A stretch of 64,000 nt of DNA from CAMDMI01 sp044379485 (GCA_044379485.1 JBIPOE010000006.1:39339-103338); one strand, 5' to 3'; positions 55,207-63,441 are shown, numbered from the stretch's first letter. Made by a program: numbers and translations. Notes: generated by a model not told the origin, from the letters alone.

Positions 55207-55866
55207 ATGATAAGCGAAGAAACCGGAAAGCCAATTAACCTGATTTTGGCTGAAGATCAGGAAGATCTGCGACAAGCCTTACTGGCCTACATTTCTTATG
55301 ATAAAAATATGAATTGCCTGGCTGAGTTTTCAGATGGCCTTTCAGCCTGGAATTGGATTGATCAAACCCGTGAAACCATTCATGTTGCTTTGCTGGATAT
55401 CGATATGCCCGGAATGAATGGAATTGACCTGGTTAGGAAGATAAAAAATAAACGTCCGGAAATTCAATGCCTTATGTGTACAATTTATGAGGATAGTGAT
55501 CGGATATTTAAAGCATTGGAAGCTGGTGCAAGTGGCTACCTTTTAAAAAAGTCGTCTGCTTCTCAAATCCTTCATGCCATTCGTGAAATAGAAAGTGGCG
55601 GATCTCCAATGAGCAGCGAAATTGCCAGGCGTGTGGTGCAATCCTTTAACCAAAATAAACCGGAGCCCGGCATTGAAATACAATCACTTTCCCCACGTGA
55701 AATGGAAATTCTTTTGCAATTGGAAAAAGGTTTTTTGTACAAAGAAATTGCAGCCAAACTCAACATATCCGTAGAAACTGTGAGGAGACATGTACATAAT
55801 ATTTATGACAAGCTGCATGTAGGCAATAGAACTGAAGCCCTCAATAAACTCTCAGGCAAATCCTGA
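55207..55866 (+). CDS. NarL/FixJ-type response regulator
   Basis: 219 residues. Receiver domain with LILAEDQEDLRQAL (acidic pocket), the phosphorylated Asp64 in VALLDIDMPGMNG, and GYLLKKSSASQIL (conserved Lys). LuxR-type DNA-binding domain: LSPREMEILLQLEKGFLYKEIAAKLNISVETVRRHVHNI, shown here as LSPREMEIL ... KEIAAKLNIS ... VETVRRHVHNIYDKL. It follows the propeller kinase by 42 bases and forms a two-component pair with it. Targets are unknown; the membrane protein gene 98 bases downstream is a candidate by position only. Confidence 0.93.
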   Translation: MISEETGKPINLILAEDQEDLRQALLAYISYDKNMNCLAEFSDGLSAWNWIDQTRETIHVALLDIDMPGMNGIDLVRKIKNKRPEIQCLMCTIYEDSDRIFKALEAGASGYLLKKSSASQILHAIREIESGGSPMSSEIARRVVQSFNQNKPEPGIEIQSLSPREMEILLQLEKGFLYKEIAAKLNISVETVRRHVHNIYDKLHVGNRTEALNKLSGKS

Positions 55867-55964
55867 TCGAAATTTTAAATTAATTCAATTTTTGGGCGAT
55901 TCCATTTTTAGATGGCTAATATCTGACGTTCCTTTGGCCTTTTAAAAATAGGAGAATATCAAAA

Positions 55965-57533
55965 ATGAATACAAGCCTGATTTCTAAGGCCGAAGCAGGT
56001 CGGATTGGGTTATATGCCTGGATATTTTGTTTGGTTCTTGCCGGAATTGGATTTGCCCAGGCCTGGCTGGTAAATGGTCAGCTTTGTTATGCACTGGATG
56101 ATTCATTTATCATGATGGCCATTTCCAAAAATTTTGCCATCCACAATGTTTGGGGTTTGACTCAGCATGAATTTAGTTCTACCGCTTCATCCCCATTGTT
56201 TGCTACGATTCTTGCTGGTTTTATTTTAATTTTTGGCGATCATGTCTGGTTGCCCCTTTTTATAAATGTTCTGGCATTGCTGGGCCTATGTGTCTGGCTT
56301 TCTCAGGCTGCAAGAAGTTGGAATTTCAACCGTTGGCAAATCTGGATTTTGGAAATGGGCCTAATCTTTTTTATGCCCATTCCGGTTTTGTTGTTTGGCA
56401 GTATGGAGCACATTCTGCATACATGGATTGCTTTGGTTTGTTTTTACGAATTGGTTGACAGAGAGGCAGATCATAACTATATTGTATATTTTTTAATGGG
56501 TGCTTTTCTTTCCAGTATCCGCTACGAAGGTCTGTTTGAAGGCGGATTGATTGTGCTTTGGATGTGGAAAAAAAAGAAATGGATTCCAGGTTTTGTTTTC
56601 GGTTTCGGTTTGATTTTTTCAATCTCTATTCTTGGCTTTTATTCCCTTTCAAAAGGTTCATATTTTTTGCCCAATTCTCTGGTTTTGAAAGGCTATAACT
56701 TAAACATAGCCGTTTATGACAGTGTGCTTAAGTATCTAATAACCTTTGTTGAAAAAGCAACTCAGTACCACCACATGGTGGCCCTCATGCTCATTTTGGT
56801 TTTGGTTATTGGTGATAATATTTCAAAAAAATACGACAACCGTATTTTTTTAATTTTCATATTGATTTTCAATGTTCTACATTTTGTTTTTGCCCGATAT
56901 GGCCACGTGTATAGATATGAAGGCTATCTCATTGGAATGTCCTGGGTGTATTTATGGAAGACCTTTTGTCAAAGTCTTCAAATCAGAAGTTATAATTCAG
57001 TTGTAGATGTCCTTATAGAAAGCTCTTCTCTGACATTTTTTGTAATCCTACTAACTTTTGGTTTATCCCTGCGAAGTCTGGCCGCTTATAAAAATGGAAC
57101 CAGAGCAATGGTAAACATTTATGAGCAACAAGTGCAAACTGCCGATTTTATTAAAAAATATTTTAATGAAAAACCAATTGCCGCCATTGATGTCGGTGCC
57201 ATTGCGTATTATTCAGATTGTAAACTTTTGGATATTTGGGGATTAGGTAGTATTGAACTGGCAAGAATGAAAATGAATCATACCTATTCAAACGATAGAA
57301 TTGATAGCCTTTGCCGGGTAAAAGGTGTGGAGATTGCTTTGGTTTATAAGCGGTATTGGGACCATCCATCATGGAAAAAAGTTGGAAGCTGGATCATTTC
57401 CCATAATGCAGTTTGCGCTGCAGATACAGTCGATTTTTTTACTTTAAGACCTGAAAATGCACATGTTTTAAAAACTAATTTAGTCAATTTTGAGTCTCAG
57501 ATCCCTAAAACTGTACAAGTAAAATATTGGTAA
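55965..57533 (+). CDS. Polytopic membrane protein, probable GT-C-type glycosyltransferase
   Basis: 522 residues with about ten membrane segments in the first ~375 residues, followed by a ~140-residue soluble part. The first external loop has YALDDSFIMMAISKNFA, an acidic motif in the place where GT-C enzymes carry their catalytic/metal Asp, and SSTASSPLFATIL. The soluble part has AAIDVGAIAYYSDCKLLDIWGLGS, which I know from similar mycobacterial and Bacteroidota GT-C-like proteins. It would use a lipid-linked sugar outside the inner membrane; acceptor unknown. It lies ten bases before the potassium channel gene. Confidence 0.7.
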   Translation: MNTSLISKAEAGRIGLYAWIFCLVLAGIGFAQAWLVNGQLCYALDDSFIMMAISKNFAIHNVWGLTQHEFSSTASSPLFATILAGFILIFGDHVWLPLFINVLALLGLCVWLSQAARSWNFNRWQIWILEMGLIFFMPIPVLLFGSMEHILHTWIALVCFYELVDREADHNYIVYFLMGAFLSSIRYEGLFEGGLIVLWMWKKKKWIPGFVFGFGLIFSISILGFYSLSKGSYFLPNSLVLKGYNLNIAVYDSVLKYLITFVEKATQYHHMVALMLILVLVIGDNISKKYDNRIFLIFILIFNVLHFVFARYGHVYRYEGYLIGMSWVYLWKTFCQSLQIRSYNSVVDVLIESSSLTFFVILLTFGLSLRSLAAYKNGTRAMVNIYEQQVQTADFIKKYFNEKPIAAIDVGAIAYYSDCKLLDIWGLGSIELARMKMNHTYSNDRIDSLCRVKGVEIALVYKRYWDHPSWKKVGSWIISHNAVCAADTVDFFTLRPENAHVLKTNLVNFESQIPKTVQVKYW

Positions 57534-57542
57534 CCAATAGAT

Positions 57543-58535
57543 ATGCCAAGCAGAGTTTTTAATAGATTCAGGCCAACAACCAAAGAGTTTACCGACAGCG
57601 GTTTTAGCAATCAGGTTGGAAGTCAGGGCAAAAGACTATTGAATCCAGACGGTACTTTTAATGTAAAGCGTACTGGCCTTCATTATTTTCATCAACTCAG
57701 CATAGCCCATGAGTTGATCACCATGCCCTGGCTTAAATTTATTGTCATAGTGAATTTATTCTATATCGTCGTTAACATCCTTTTTGCCAGTGTATATTAT
57801 ATGATTGGCATGGACCAGTTTATGGGCCCGATTGTTGTCAATAAAATGGATGAATTTAAGGAAGCTTTTTTCTTTTCAGCCCAAACCATTACTACCGTTG
57901 GATATGGAAGATTAAATCCCATAGGAACATTGTCCAACCTGATTTCTTCCTTTGAAGCCTTAACTGGTTTGATGCTTTTTTCAATAGTCACCGGTCTTAT
58001 TTATGGTCGTTTTTCAAGACCTGTTGCCAGATTAATGTACAGTAAAAACGCCCTCATTGCCCCATTTAAAGAGGGTACCGCTTTTATGTTTCGGGTTGCC
58101 AACGAAAAAACAAATGACATGGCCGAAGTGGTAGCGCAGTTGCTTTTGGGCCTGGTTATTTATGAAAATGGAAAGTTTGTAAGAAAATATTATGGCCTGG
58201 ATTTAGAGCGAAAAAGTGTGAATGCATTGGCTTTAACCTGGACTGTAGTGCACCCCATAGATGAAAATAGTCCTTTGTATAATTTAACTCCCCAAATGAT
58301 GGAAGAGCATGAGGCAGAGTTTCTTATCTCTGTAAAAGGTGTCGATACCACTTTTTCTCAAACGGTATATTCCCGCTCATCTTATCATTATTCTGATCTG
58401 GTCTGGAATGCAAAGTTTAGACCCAGTTTTAAAAGAAGTGAAGACGGTGTTGAAACAATTATAGAACTAGATCACTTAAATGATTACGACTTTGTGCCAG
58501 CTGGCCAAGGCACTGAAGAAAAGAAAACAACATGA
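57543..58535 (+). CDS. Inward-rectifier (KirBac-like) potassium channel
   Basis: 330 residues. Two membrane helices (about 64-88 and 131-152) flank the pore helix and the selectivity filter TTVGYG (117-122). The C-terminal ~175 residues form the cytoplasmic beta-sandwich domain of Kir channels (FKEGTAFMFRVANEKTND ... WTVVHPIDENSPLYNLTPQ ... FLISVKGVDTTFSQTVYSRSSY). The protein conducts K+ across the inner membrane. Its stop overlaps the start of the aldehyde dehydrogenase gene by four bases (ATGA), so both are translated together. Confidence 0.93.
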   Translation: MPSRVFNRFRPTTKEFTDSGFSNQVGSQGKRLLNPDGTFNVKRTGLHYFHQLSIAHELITMPWLKFIVIVNLFYIVVNILFASVYYMIGMDQFMGPIVVNKMDEFKEAFFFSAQTITTVGYGRLNPIGTLSNLISSFEALTGLMLFSIVTGLIYGRFSRPVARLMYSKNALIAPFKEGTAFMFRVANEKTNDMAEVVAQLLLGLVIYENGKFVRKYYGLDLERKSVNALALTWTVVHPIDENSPLYNLTPQMMEEHEAEFLISVKGVDTTFSQTVYSRSSYHYSDLVWNAKFRPSFKRSEDGVETIIELDHLNDYDFVPAGQGTEEKKTT

Positions 58536-59896
58536 TTTTTGAAAGCTACGATCCATACACCAGACAAAAAATAGCTGAATACCAACCTTTATCGGTTTCT
58601 GAAATTGATTTAAAACTTAAGCGATCGCAAAAAGCGTTTCAATCCTGGAAAGCAACGGATCTGGATTACCGTTTACAATTGCTTGAAAATCTGGCAAAAC
58701 TAATTGAATCAGATCTTGATTTGTTGTCAGTTGCCATGGTAAAGGAAATGGGAAAAACCATAACGGAGGCCAGAGCCGAAGTATTGAAATGCGCCACAGG
58801 CATCCGTTTTTTTATCAAACAAAGTCCGGTTTGGCTGGCTCCCGAATATGTGGATTCCGATGCCAGACTTTCCATGGTTTGCCATCAACCTTTGGGAGGT
58901 ATTTTTTTGGTAATGCCATGGAATTTTCCGCTTTGGCAGGTGCTCAGAGCGGCAGTTCCAGCTTTATGTGTTGGCAATGTTATTTTATTAAAACATGCGC
59001 CCAATGTATTTGGTTATTCCCTGCTCATTGAAGACTTGTTTAAGAAAGCAGGTTTTCCGGAAGGCGTTTTTGAAAATTTTCTGGTGGGTGTTTCTGATAT
59101 AGAACAAATCACCGCCAGTGCTTCAGTAGCTGCAATTTCATTAACAGGAAGTGAAGGAGCGGGCAGGTCCATGGCTTCTATCGCTGGAAAATATCTCAAA
59201 AAGTGTGTGTTGGAGCTAGGCGGCAGCGATCCCTTTATTGTGATGCCTGATGCCGATTTGCCTTTTGCGGCCAGCATGGCAGCCAAAGCCAGAATGATCA
59301 ACAATGGTCAAAGTTGCATTGCTGCCAAGCGTTTTTTGGTGCATGAAACTGTGGAAAAGGATTTTACAGAATTACTGATTGAGAATCTGAAATTGTATGT
59401 ACCCGCAAATCCAATGTTGCCTGCTACGCTTTTGGGGCCACAGGCCAGGCCAGATCTTGTTGCAAATCTTGAAGTTCAGCTTTCCAAAACTTTGCATCAG
59501 GGTGCGGAATTGTTGTATAAAATGGATGCTGATTTTGAAACAGGCTATTTCTTCTTGCCCGTTTTGCTCGGGCATGTACAACCAGGCATGAGCTGCTTCG
59601 ATGAGGAAGTTTTTGGGCCCATTGCATCTGTTTGTTCCTTTCACAATCAGGAGGAGGTGATTCAACTGGCCAACCAAACCAAATATGGACTTGGTGCAAG
59701 TATTTATACAAGCGATGAAACCGAGGCGCAAAAAATGGCCTTGCAGTTGGAATGCGGAACTGTGGCCATCAATGCTATGGTACGCTCAAAACCTTCTCTG
59801 CCTTTTGGAGGAATAAAAGCTTCAGGATATGGAAGAGAACTTTCTCAATACGGCCTTTTTGAGTTTTCGAATGCGAAGACTGTTACCGTTGGGTAG
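58532..59896 (+). CDS. NAD(P)-dependent aldehyde dehydrogenase, succinate-semialdehyde type
   Basis: 454 residues. Catalytic residues are Glu228 in VLELGGSDPFIVMPDADL and Cys262 in NNGQSCIAAKRF. NAD-binding MPWNFPLWQVLRAAVPAL and the ISLTGSEGAGRSMA motif are intact; the end shows LPFGGIKASGYGRELSQYGL. The pattern GGSDPFIV and the short length fit succinate-semialdehyde dehydrogenases of the GabD/Sad group; the substrate is assumed from this. Translationally coupled to the Kir channel gene. REP-like hairpins follow about 40 bases after the stop. Confidence 0.9.
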   Translation: MIFESYDPYTRQKIAEYQPLSVSEIDLKLKRSQKAFQSWKATDLDYRLQLLENLAKLIESDLDLLSVAMVKEMGKTITEARAEVLKCATGIRFFIKQSPVWLAPEYVDSDARLSMVCHQPLGGIFLVMPWNFPLWQVLRAAVPALCVGNVILLKHAPNVFGYSLLIEDLFKKAGFPEGVFENFLVGVSDIEQITASASVAAISLTGSEGAGRSMASIAGKYLKKCVLELGGSDPFIVMPDADLPFAASMAAKARMINNGQSCIAAKRFLVHETVEKDFTELLIENLKLYVPANPMLPATLLGPQARPDLVANLEVQLSKTLHQGAELLYKMDADFETGYFFLPVLLGHVQPGMSCFDEEVFGPIASVCSFHNQEEVIQLANQTKYGLGASIYTSDETEAQKMALQLECGTVAINAMVRSKPSLPFGGIKASGYGRELSQYGLFEFSNAKTVTVG

Positions 59897-59933
59897 GGGT
59901 TAAGAAATATTTCTTTCCCCACTCTCCGCTGAG

Positions 59934-59976
59934 CGACATTTGCAATGTCGTTCTACTATCGTAGGATTTACAATCC
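59934..59976. repeat. Pair of REP-like hairpins
   Basis: CGACATT-TGC-AATGTCG (59934-59950) and GGATT-TAC-AATCC (59964-59976) are two perfect three-base-loop hairpins in a 43-base stretch, of the type dispersed in Bacteroidota genomes. They follow the aldehyde dehydrogenase gene and may also act as its transcription end. Confidence 0.6.
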
Positions 59977-60064
59977 CAAATTACCTGTTTCCTTTCTGTC
60001 AGTCATTGCTTCCAGTGTTTGGTTTAGCTTCTTCGTCTGGTTTGTCCAGGTTAAGGTTTGGCAA

Positions 60065-60334
60065 TTATTCTTGAATAAACCAAATAGTTCCTTTTCCTTT
60101 CCATTGTTTTGTCGCCCAAATTACACCTATAACAAGTCCCAGGGTAGCTACAGCAATTCCCAAAACAAGTCTTGTCGTTGTTGGATTAGGAAAATAAATA
60201 ATTGCACCTATAATTAGTCCAATCAAAAGAGGTGAAGCAACTATTTGCATCCAACCAATTATTTTCATAATTAGTTCGATTATTCGAAAAATTCCTTGGT
60301 CAGTTTTCTGTATGTTCTTTTTTTTCTTTATCAT
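60065..60334 (-). CDS. Small membrane protein (89 residues), hypothetical
   Basis: A basic N-terminus (MIKKKKNIQK) is followed by two strongly hydrophobic segments, IIGWMQIVASPLLIGLIIGAIIYF and TTRLVLGIAVATLGLVIGVIWA, separated by a short PNPTT turn, and a polar end KQWKGKGTIWFIQE. I recognise this layout from small proteins that occur in variable regions of environmental Bacteroidota; the function is unknown. The A-rich leader (CACATTAAAATG) suits initiation in this phylum. No co-transcribed neighbour is visible. Confidence 0.6.
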   Translation of the reverse strand: MIKKKKNIQKTDQGIFRIIELIMKIIGWMQIVASPLLIGLIIGAIIYFPNPTTTRLVLGIAVATLGLVIGVIWATKQWKGKGTIWFIQE

Positions 60335-60877
60335 TTTAATGTGGTCGTCATAAGGTTACCGCTAAGGTTTTGCTGCTGCCCGAAGGTGGCGATTTCAAAG
60401 CACTTCACTGTCAACTAAACACAAACTTTGAGAGATACACCACTTGTTCCGCAATAGCGGAACAAGCTTGATTTAACCACTTCAGCGCCACTTTTGAGTA
60501 GCGCCGGTGTATTTGTGCTGAAAGGATTGCGATTGACTCATTTTCAATTTACCACTGAATTTCCTTCATAGTAATTCAACTTCAAAATAAGCACAAAATT
60601 CTTTTTAATTAAAAACGCTTGTTAGCCGATGCAGTCAAGTTGTCGGAGGCTTAGAATGATGCTTCAACAATTTTTCAAATGTCAACCAGCAAATGAATTT
60701 CATGATTGTCCTGAGGAAATTCCAGCATAGGAATGTTTCTCCAGATACTGGTATCTTACTTTCTGGTGTTGTTGGTTGGCTGGAAAGTGTCTATCCTCCA
60801 AATTAAATTTGCTGCCATTTTTGGTGTAATAAATTAAAGTACATTTATTTACAGCATTATTCCATCAAAAAATCACC
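60335..60877. other. Gene-free boundary region of the accessory segment
   Basis: About 540 bases without a gene-like frame. Base composition is mixed: a more G+C-rich stretch (60360-60530), then AT-rich sequence, then a moderate stretch up to the T9SS protein. It contains the 60443-60466 hairpin and a direct repeat AGCGCC (60484 and 60503 area). It probably marks the left edge of the region that carries the retroelement. Confidence 0.5.
60443..60466. repeat. Perfect hairpin CTTGTTCCGC-AATA-GCGGAACAAG
   Basis: Ten-pair stem with a four-base loop and no T run, so not a standard terminator. The core TCCGC-N4-GCGGA is the same as in the hairpin at 18607-18620. Confidence 0.65.
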
Positions 60878-61360
60878 ATGCGAATCTTTCTTCTTACCTC
60901 TGTTTTTTCGGCTTTACTAATGTTTTCGGCCAATGCCCAAAGCATCGAGCGGATCCAGTTTTCGGGTCTGGCTTCAGACAACAACAATTTTCAACCGGTG
61001 GCAGGCTCGCCCTTTGGAACTTATATGAGTGGCGGCGCCGGTTCGCTGACGGTAGCTTCCGAATATGGCAAAAGCACCTACGCACCTTTGCAGGTAAAAA
61101 CAATGGACCGGCCAACGGTCGATGTATCGGTTTATCCCAACCCGAGTTCCGATGAGGTTTTCATCGACTGGAAATCGGGTGATCCAACCGGACAATTTCT
61201 GGTTTTACTGGATGCCAATGGGAAGGAGGTAAGAAAAGAGCAGGTAAAATCCAGCCAAATGCGCCTGATGTTAAAAGATGTAGCAGCAGGCATGTACACA
61301 CTACAAATAAGCAAGGGCCTTCAAAAACTGGGTTCCTATAAAATCATAAAGTCCAAATAA
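60878..61360 (+). CDS. Small T9SS-exported protein with type A sorting domain
   Basis: 160 residues. Signal peptide LLTSVFSALLMFSANAQ. The short mature part (SIERIQFSGLASDNNNFQPV ... SPFGTYMSGGAGSLTVASEYG) has no recognisable domain, and most of the remainder is a T9SS type A sorting domain: VYPNPSSDEVFIDWKSGD, FLVLLDANGKEVRKEQV, AAGMYTLQISKGLQKLGSYKI. A protein consisting of little more than a sorting domain is odd. It lies 32 bases before the DGR target gene and is probably co-transcribed; a helper or partner of the diversified protein is possible. Base composition is richer in G+C than the rest of the window, as in the next gene. Confidence 0.8.
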   Translation: MRIFLLTSVFSALLMFSANAQSIERIQFSGLASDNNNFQPVAGSPFGTYMSGGAGSLTVASEYGKSTYAPLQVKTMDRPTVDVSVYPNPSSDEVFIDWKSGDPTGQFLVLLDANGKEVRKEQVKSSQMRLMLKDVAAGMYTLQISKGLQKLGSYKIIKSK

Positions 61361-61392
61361 TTCCATTCAAAAATTCAATCAGTTCCAATCTA

Positions 61393-63258
61393 ATGAAATC
61401 GTTTTACCTTCTATTCTTAGTATCCATTTTAAGCACCGCTGTCTTGGCGCAAAGCAACATACCACAAGTAGTAAGCTTTTCGGCTGTGGTACGCGATGCC
61501 AACAACCAGCCATTGGCCAATACCCCGGTGAGCATAAGGCTGACCTTTAAAAAAGGAGGTTCTTCCGGTCCATTGGTGTATTGCGCATTGCACCAGGATG
61601 TATCGAACGCCAATGGCTTTATCAGTTTGCAATTGAACCGCAATGTGCTGGGCACAGGCTGCAATGGTGCACCAAGCACAACCTTTGAAACGATTCCCTG
61701 GAAAGAAGGCGGTTTCTGGATGGAAGTAGAGTACCAGACAGTACCCAACACACCCTTTACAAGTTTAGGCCAACTGGAACTGGCCAGCAGTTTTTATGCC
61801 TTTGCAGCAGGAAGTGCAGAAGAAATAAAAGGAGTAAATCTGCAAGGTGCACAGAACGGTTACGTACTTGCCTACAACCAGAGCACCGGCAAATGGGAGC
61901 CGACTCCGGCCACAGCGGGACCTCAGGGACCCATTGGATTAACTGGTCCAGCGGGAGCAACCGGCCCACAGGGACCTGCTGGTCCTCAAGGCCCGATTGG
62001 GTTAACCGGCTCTACTGGAGCTCAAGGTCCAATAGGATTAACAGGCGCTGCTGGCGTAACAGGTGCAACCGGCCCGCAGGGACCAATAGGCCAAACTGGG
62101 CCGTCAGGTGCAACAGGCGCAACTGGACCTCAAGGTCCAATAGGATTGACTGGACCAACTGGAGCAACCGGCGCTCAAGGACCAATTGGCTTAACCGGAC
62201 CGGCAGGCCCAACAGGCTCTGGTTATTCCAATGGAACCACAGTTAACCAAATGATGTATTGGAATGGCACAGCCTGGGTAACTTTATCTCCTCCTCAAAA
62301 CCAAGGGCAGATTCTTACTTTTTGCAATGGATCTCTCACCTGGACGATCGGCGGAGTTTGCCCGGTTGTTTTATCAACACTTATTACCACGACTCCTTCA
62401 GCGATAACCTCAACGACCGCCAGCAGCGGAGGGAATATCAGCAACGACGGTGGCGGTGCAGTTACAGCCAGAGGAGTTGTTTGGAGTACAAGCCAGAACC
62501 CAACGATCGCCTTGACAACCAAAACAAACAACGGCACAGGTACTGGCAGTTTTACCAGCAGCATTACAGGCCTTAGCCCAGGTACAGTGTATTATGTACG
62601 GGCGTATGCGACCAATTCTGCTGGCACGGCGTATGGGAACCAGCAGACATTGACTACGGCTACTTCTTCTAATCCAGTAGATGTGGACGGCAACGTGTAC
62701 ACCACGGTAACGATTGGAACTCAGGTCTGGATGAAAGAAAACTTGAAAGTAAGTAAATACCGAAACGGTGATCCGATACCAACGAATCTTACGGATGCAG
62801 CCTGGGGCGCCACCACCACCGGTGCTTATTCAATTTACAACAACGATGCGGCCAACAATACGACTTATGGCAAGTTGTACAACTGGTATGCGGTTGCAGA
62901 CAGCAGAAACCTGTGCCCTGTTGGCTGGCATGTACCTACAGATTCTGAATGGACAACCTTAGAAAACTATTTAGGGGGCACCTCTGTTGCCGGTGGTAAG
63001 CTTAAAAGCACATCAACCCTTTGGAACGCTCCGAATACCTCTGCAACGAATGAAAGCGGTTTTTCAGGCCTTCCGGGCGGCACCCGTGACCGCTTTGGTA
63101 CTTACTACTTCATTGGCAGCAACGGCGCCTGGTGGTCCTCTACGGAGTACTCGGCTACGTACGCCTGGGGCCGGAACCTGAATTACGGCAATGGCAATTC
63201 GGGCCGGGACTACTACGATGGGCAAGGTGGCTTTAGCGTTCGGTGCCTCAGGGATTAA
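61393..63258 (+). CDS. Diversified (DGR target) surface protein: collagen-like stalk and FISUMP domain
   Basis: 621 residues. Signal peptide FYLLFLVSILSTAVLAQ. Residues ~20-170 form a domain common at the start of Bacteroidota surface proteins (VVSFSAVVRDANNQPLANTP ... LGQLELASSFYAFAAG). Residues 176-276 are 33 uninterrupted Gly-X-Y triplets, a collagen-like stalk. Residues ~335-425 resemble a fibronectin type III-like domain (GLSPGTVYYVRAYATNSAGT). From ~434 on there is a FISUMP domain (VTIGTQVWMKENLKVSKY, LYNWYAV, CPVGWHVPTDSEWTTLENYLG), a C-type-lectin-like fold used as a DGR target. The last 57 residues are the variable repeat. No T9SS sorting domain is seen, so the way it is held at the surface is unclear. 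It is preceded by the small T9SS protein and followed by the avd/template region. Confidence 0.9.
   Translation: MKSFYLLFLVSILSTAVLAQSNIPQVVSFSAVVRDANNQPLANTPVSIRLTFKKGGSSGPLVYCALHQDVSNANGFISLQLNRNVLGTGCNGAPSTTFETIPWKEGGFWMEVEYQTVPNTPFTSLGQLELASSFYAFAAGSAEEIKGVNLQGAQNGYVLAYNQSTGKWEPTPATAGPQGPIGLTGPAGATGPQGPAGPQGPIGLTGSTGAQGPIGLTGAAGVTGATGPQGPIGQTGPSGATGATGPQGPIGLTGPTGATGAQGPIGLTGPAGPTGSGYSNGTTVNQMMYWNGTAWVTLSPPQNQGQILTFCNGSLTWTIGGVCPVVLSTLITTTPSAITSTTASSGGNISNDGGGAVTARGVVWSTSQNPTIALTTKTNNGTGTGSFTSSITGLSPGTVYYVRAYATNSAGTAYGNQQTLTTATSSNPVDVDGNVYTTVTIGTQVWMKENLKVSKYRNGDPIPTNLTDAAWGATTTGAYSIYNNDAANNTTYGKLYNWYAVADSRNLCPVGWHVPTDSEWTTLENYLGGTSVAGGKLKSTSTLWNAPNTSATNESGFSGLPGGTRDRFGTYYFIGSNGAWWSSTEYSATYAWGRNLNYGNGNSGRDYYDGQGGFSVRCLRD
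61918..62220 (+). repeat. Collagen-like Gly-X-Y repeat region
   Basis: 33 triplets plus a final Gly-Ser without interruption; blocks such as GPQGPIGLTGPAGAT recur with variations. At DNA level the blocks are near-repeats (caaggaccaattgg-type), so slippage or recombination can change stalk length. Confidence 0.9.
63085..63256 (+). repeat. DGR variable repeat (VR)
   Basis: 172 bases at the 3' end of the target gene, aligned without gaps to the template (offset 589). I count 39 differences, 34 at template adenines. All 16 substituted Asn positions read D,R,F,F,S,A,Y,Y,G,G,G,D,Y,Y,D,G in order; no stop arises, as expected from AAY codons. The 3' end (TGCCTCAGGGATT, 63244-63256) is identical in VR and template. 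The gene's TAA starts at the last base of the repeat. Confidence 0.92.
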
Positions 63259-63294
63259 AAAGACCCTTTGGCTATTTGTCCCTTTGACTCTTTT

Positions 63295-63307
63295 ACCGCG
63301 AAGCGGT
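63295..63307 (+). promoter_or_regulatory. Candidate post-VR hairpin
   Basis: ACCGC-GAA-GCGGT, a perfect five-pair stem with a three-base loop, 38 bases after the VR. Known DGRs have a short hairpin or cruciform a little downstream of the VR that supports target recognition. This is a candidate by position and symmetry only; it is smaller than the best studied ones. Confidence 0.35.
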
Positions 63308-63333
63308 CGAATTTATTTTTCAGAAAGACATCT

Positions 63334-63441
63334 ATGAAACTGCACAATGAACTGCCTGTTTATAAAGCTACTTACGATATGTTGCTGGAGATGCACCAAA
63401 CCTATGAGGTCTTCGAAGACCTCATAGGTTTTATTCTTTAG
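63334..63441 (+). pseudogene. avd: Truncated avd copy 1 (N-terminal 20 codons)
   Basis: A 35-residue frame starting MKLHNELPVYKATYDMLLE, the typical start of DGR accessory variability determinant (Avd) proteins, which are four-helix bundles of about 110-125 residues that bind RT and template RNA. After ~20 codons the frame enters the palindrome at 63398-63431 (read as TYEVFEDLIG) and stops. Compared with copy 2, the first 59 bases differ at three positions, all synonymous. It cannot make a functional four-helix protein. Confidence 0.8.
63398..63431. repeat. Palindromic repeat, copy 1
   Basis: A perfect 34-base palindrome centred on TCTTC/GAAGA (half-site AAACCTATGAGGTCTTC). It interrupts avd copy 1. 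Same family as the elements at 63631 and 63858. Confidence 0.85.

Noticed and set aside
59945..60217. A 90-codon rightward frame.
   Set aside because: It begins inside the REP-like hairpin and overlaps the better small membrane protein gene on the other strand.
60600..60660. GTTAGCC-type sequence suggesting an integron attC site.
   Set aside because: No matching inverse core site at a suitable distance, and no cassette array or integrase gene in the window.
61918..62220. Regular short DNA repeats that could suggest a CRISPR array.
   Set aside because: They are in frame, encode Gly-X-Y triplets without interruption and have no repeat-spacer structure.
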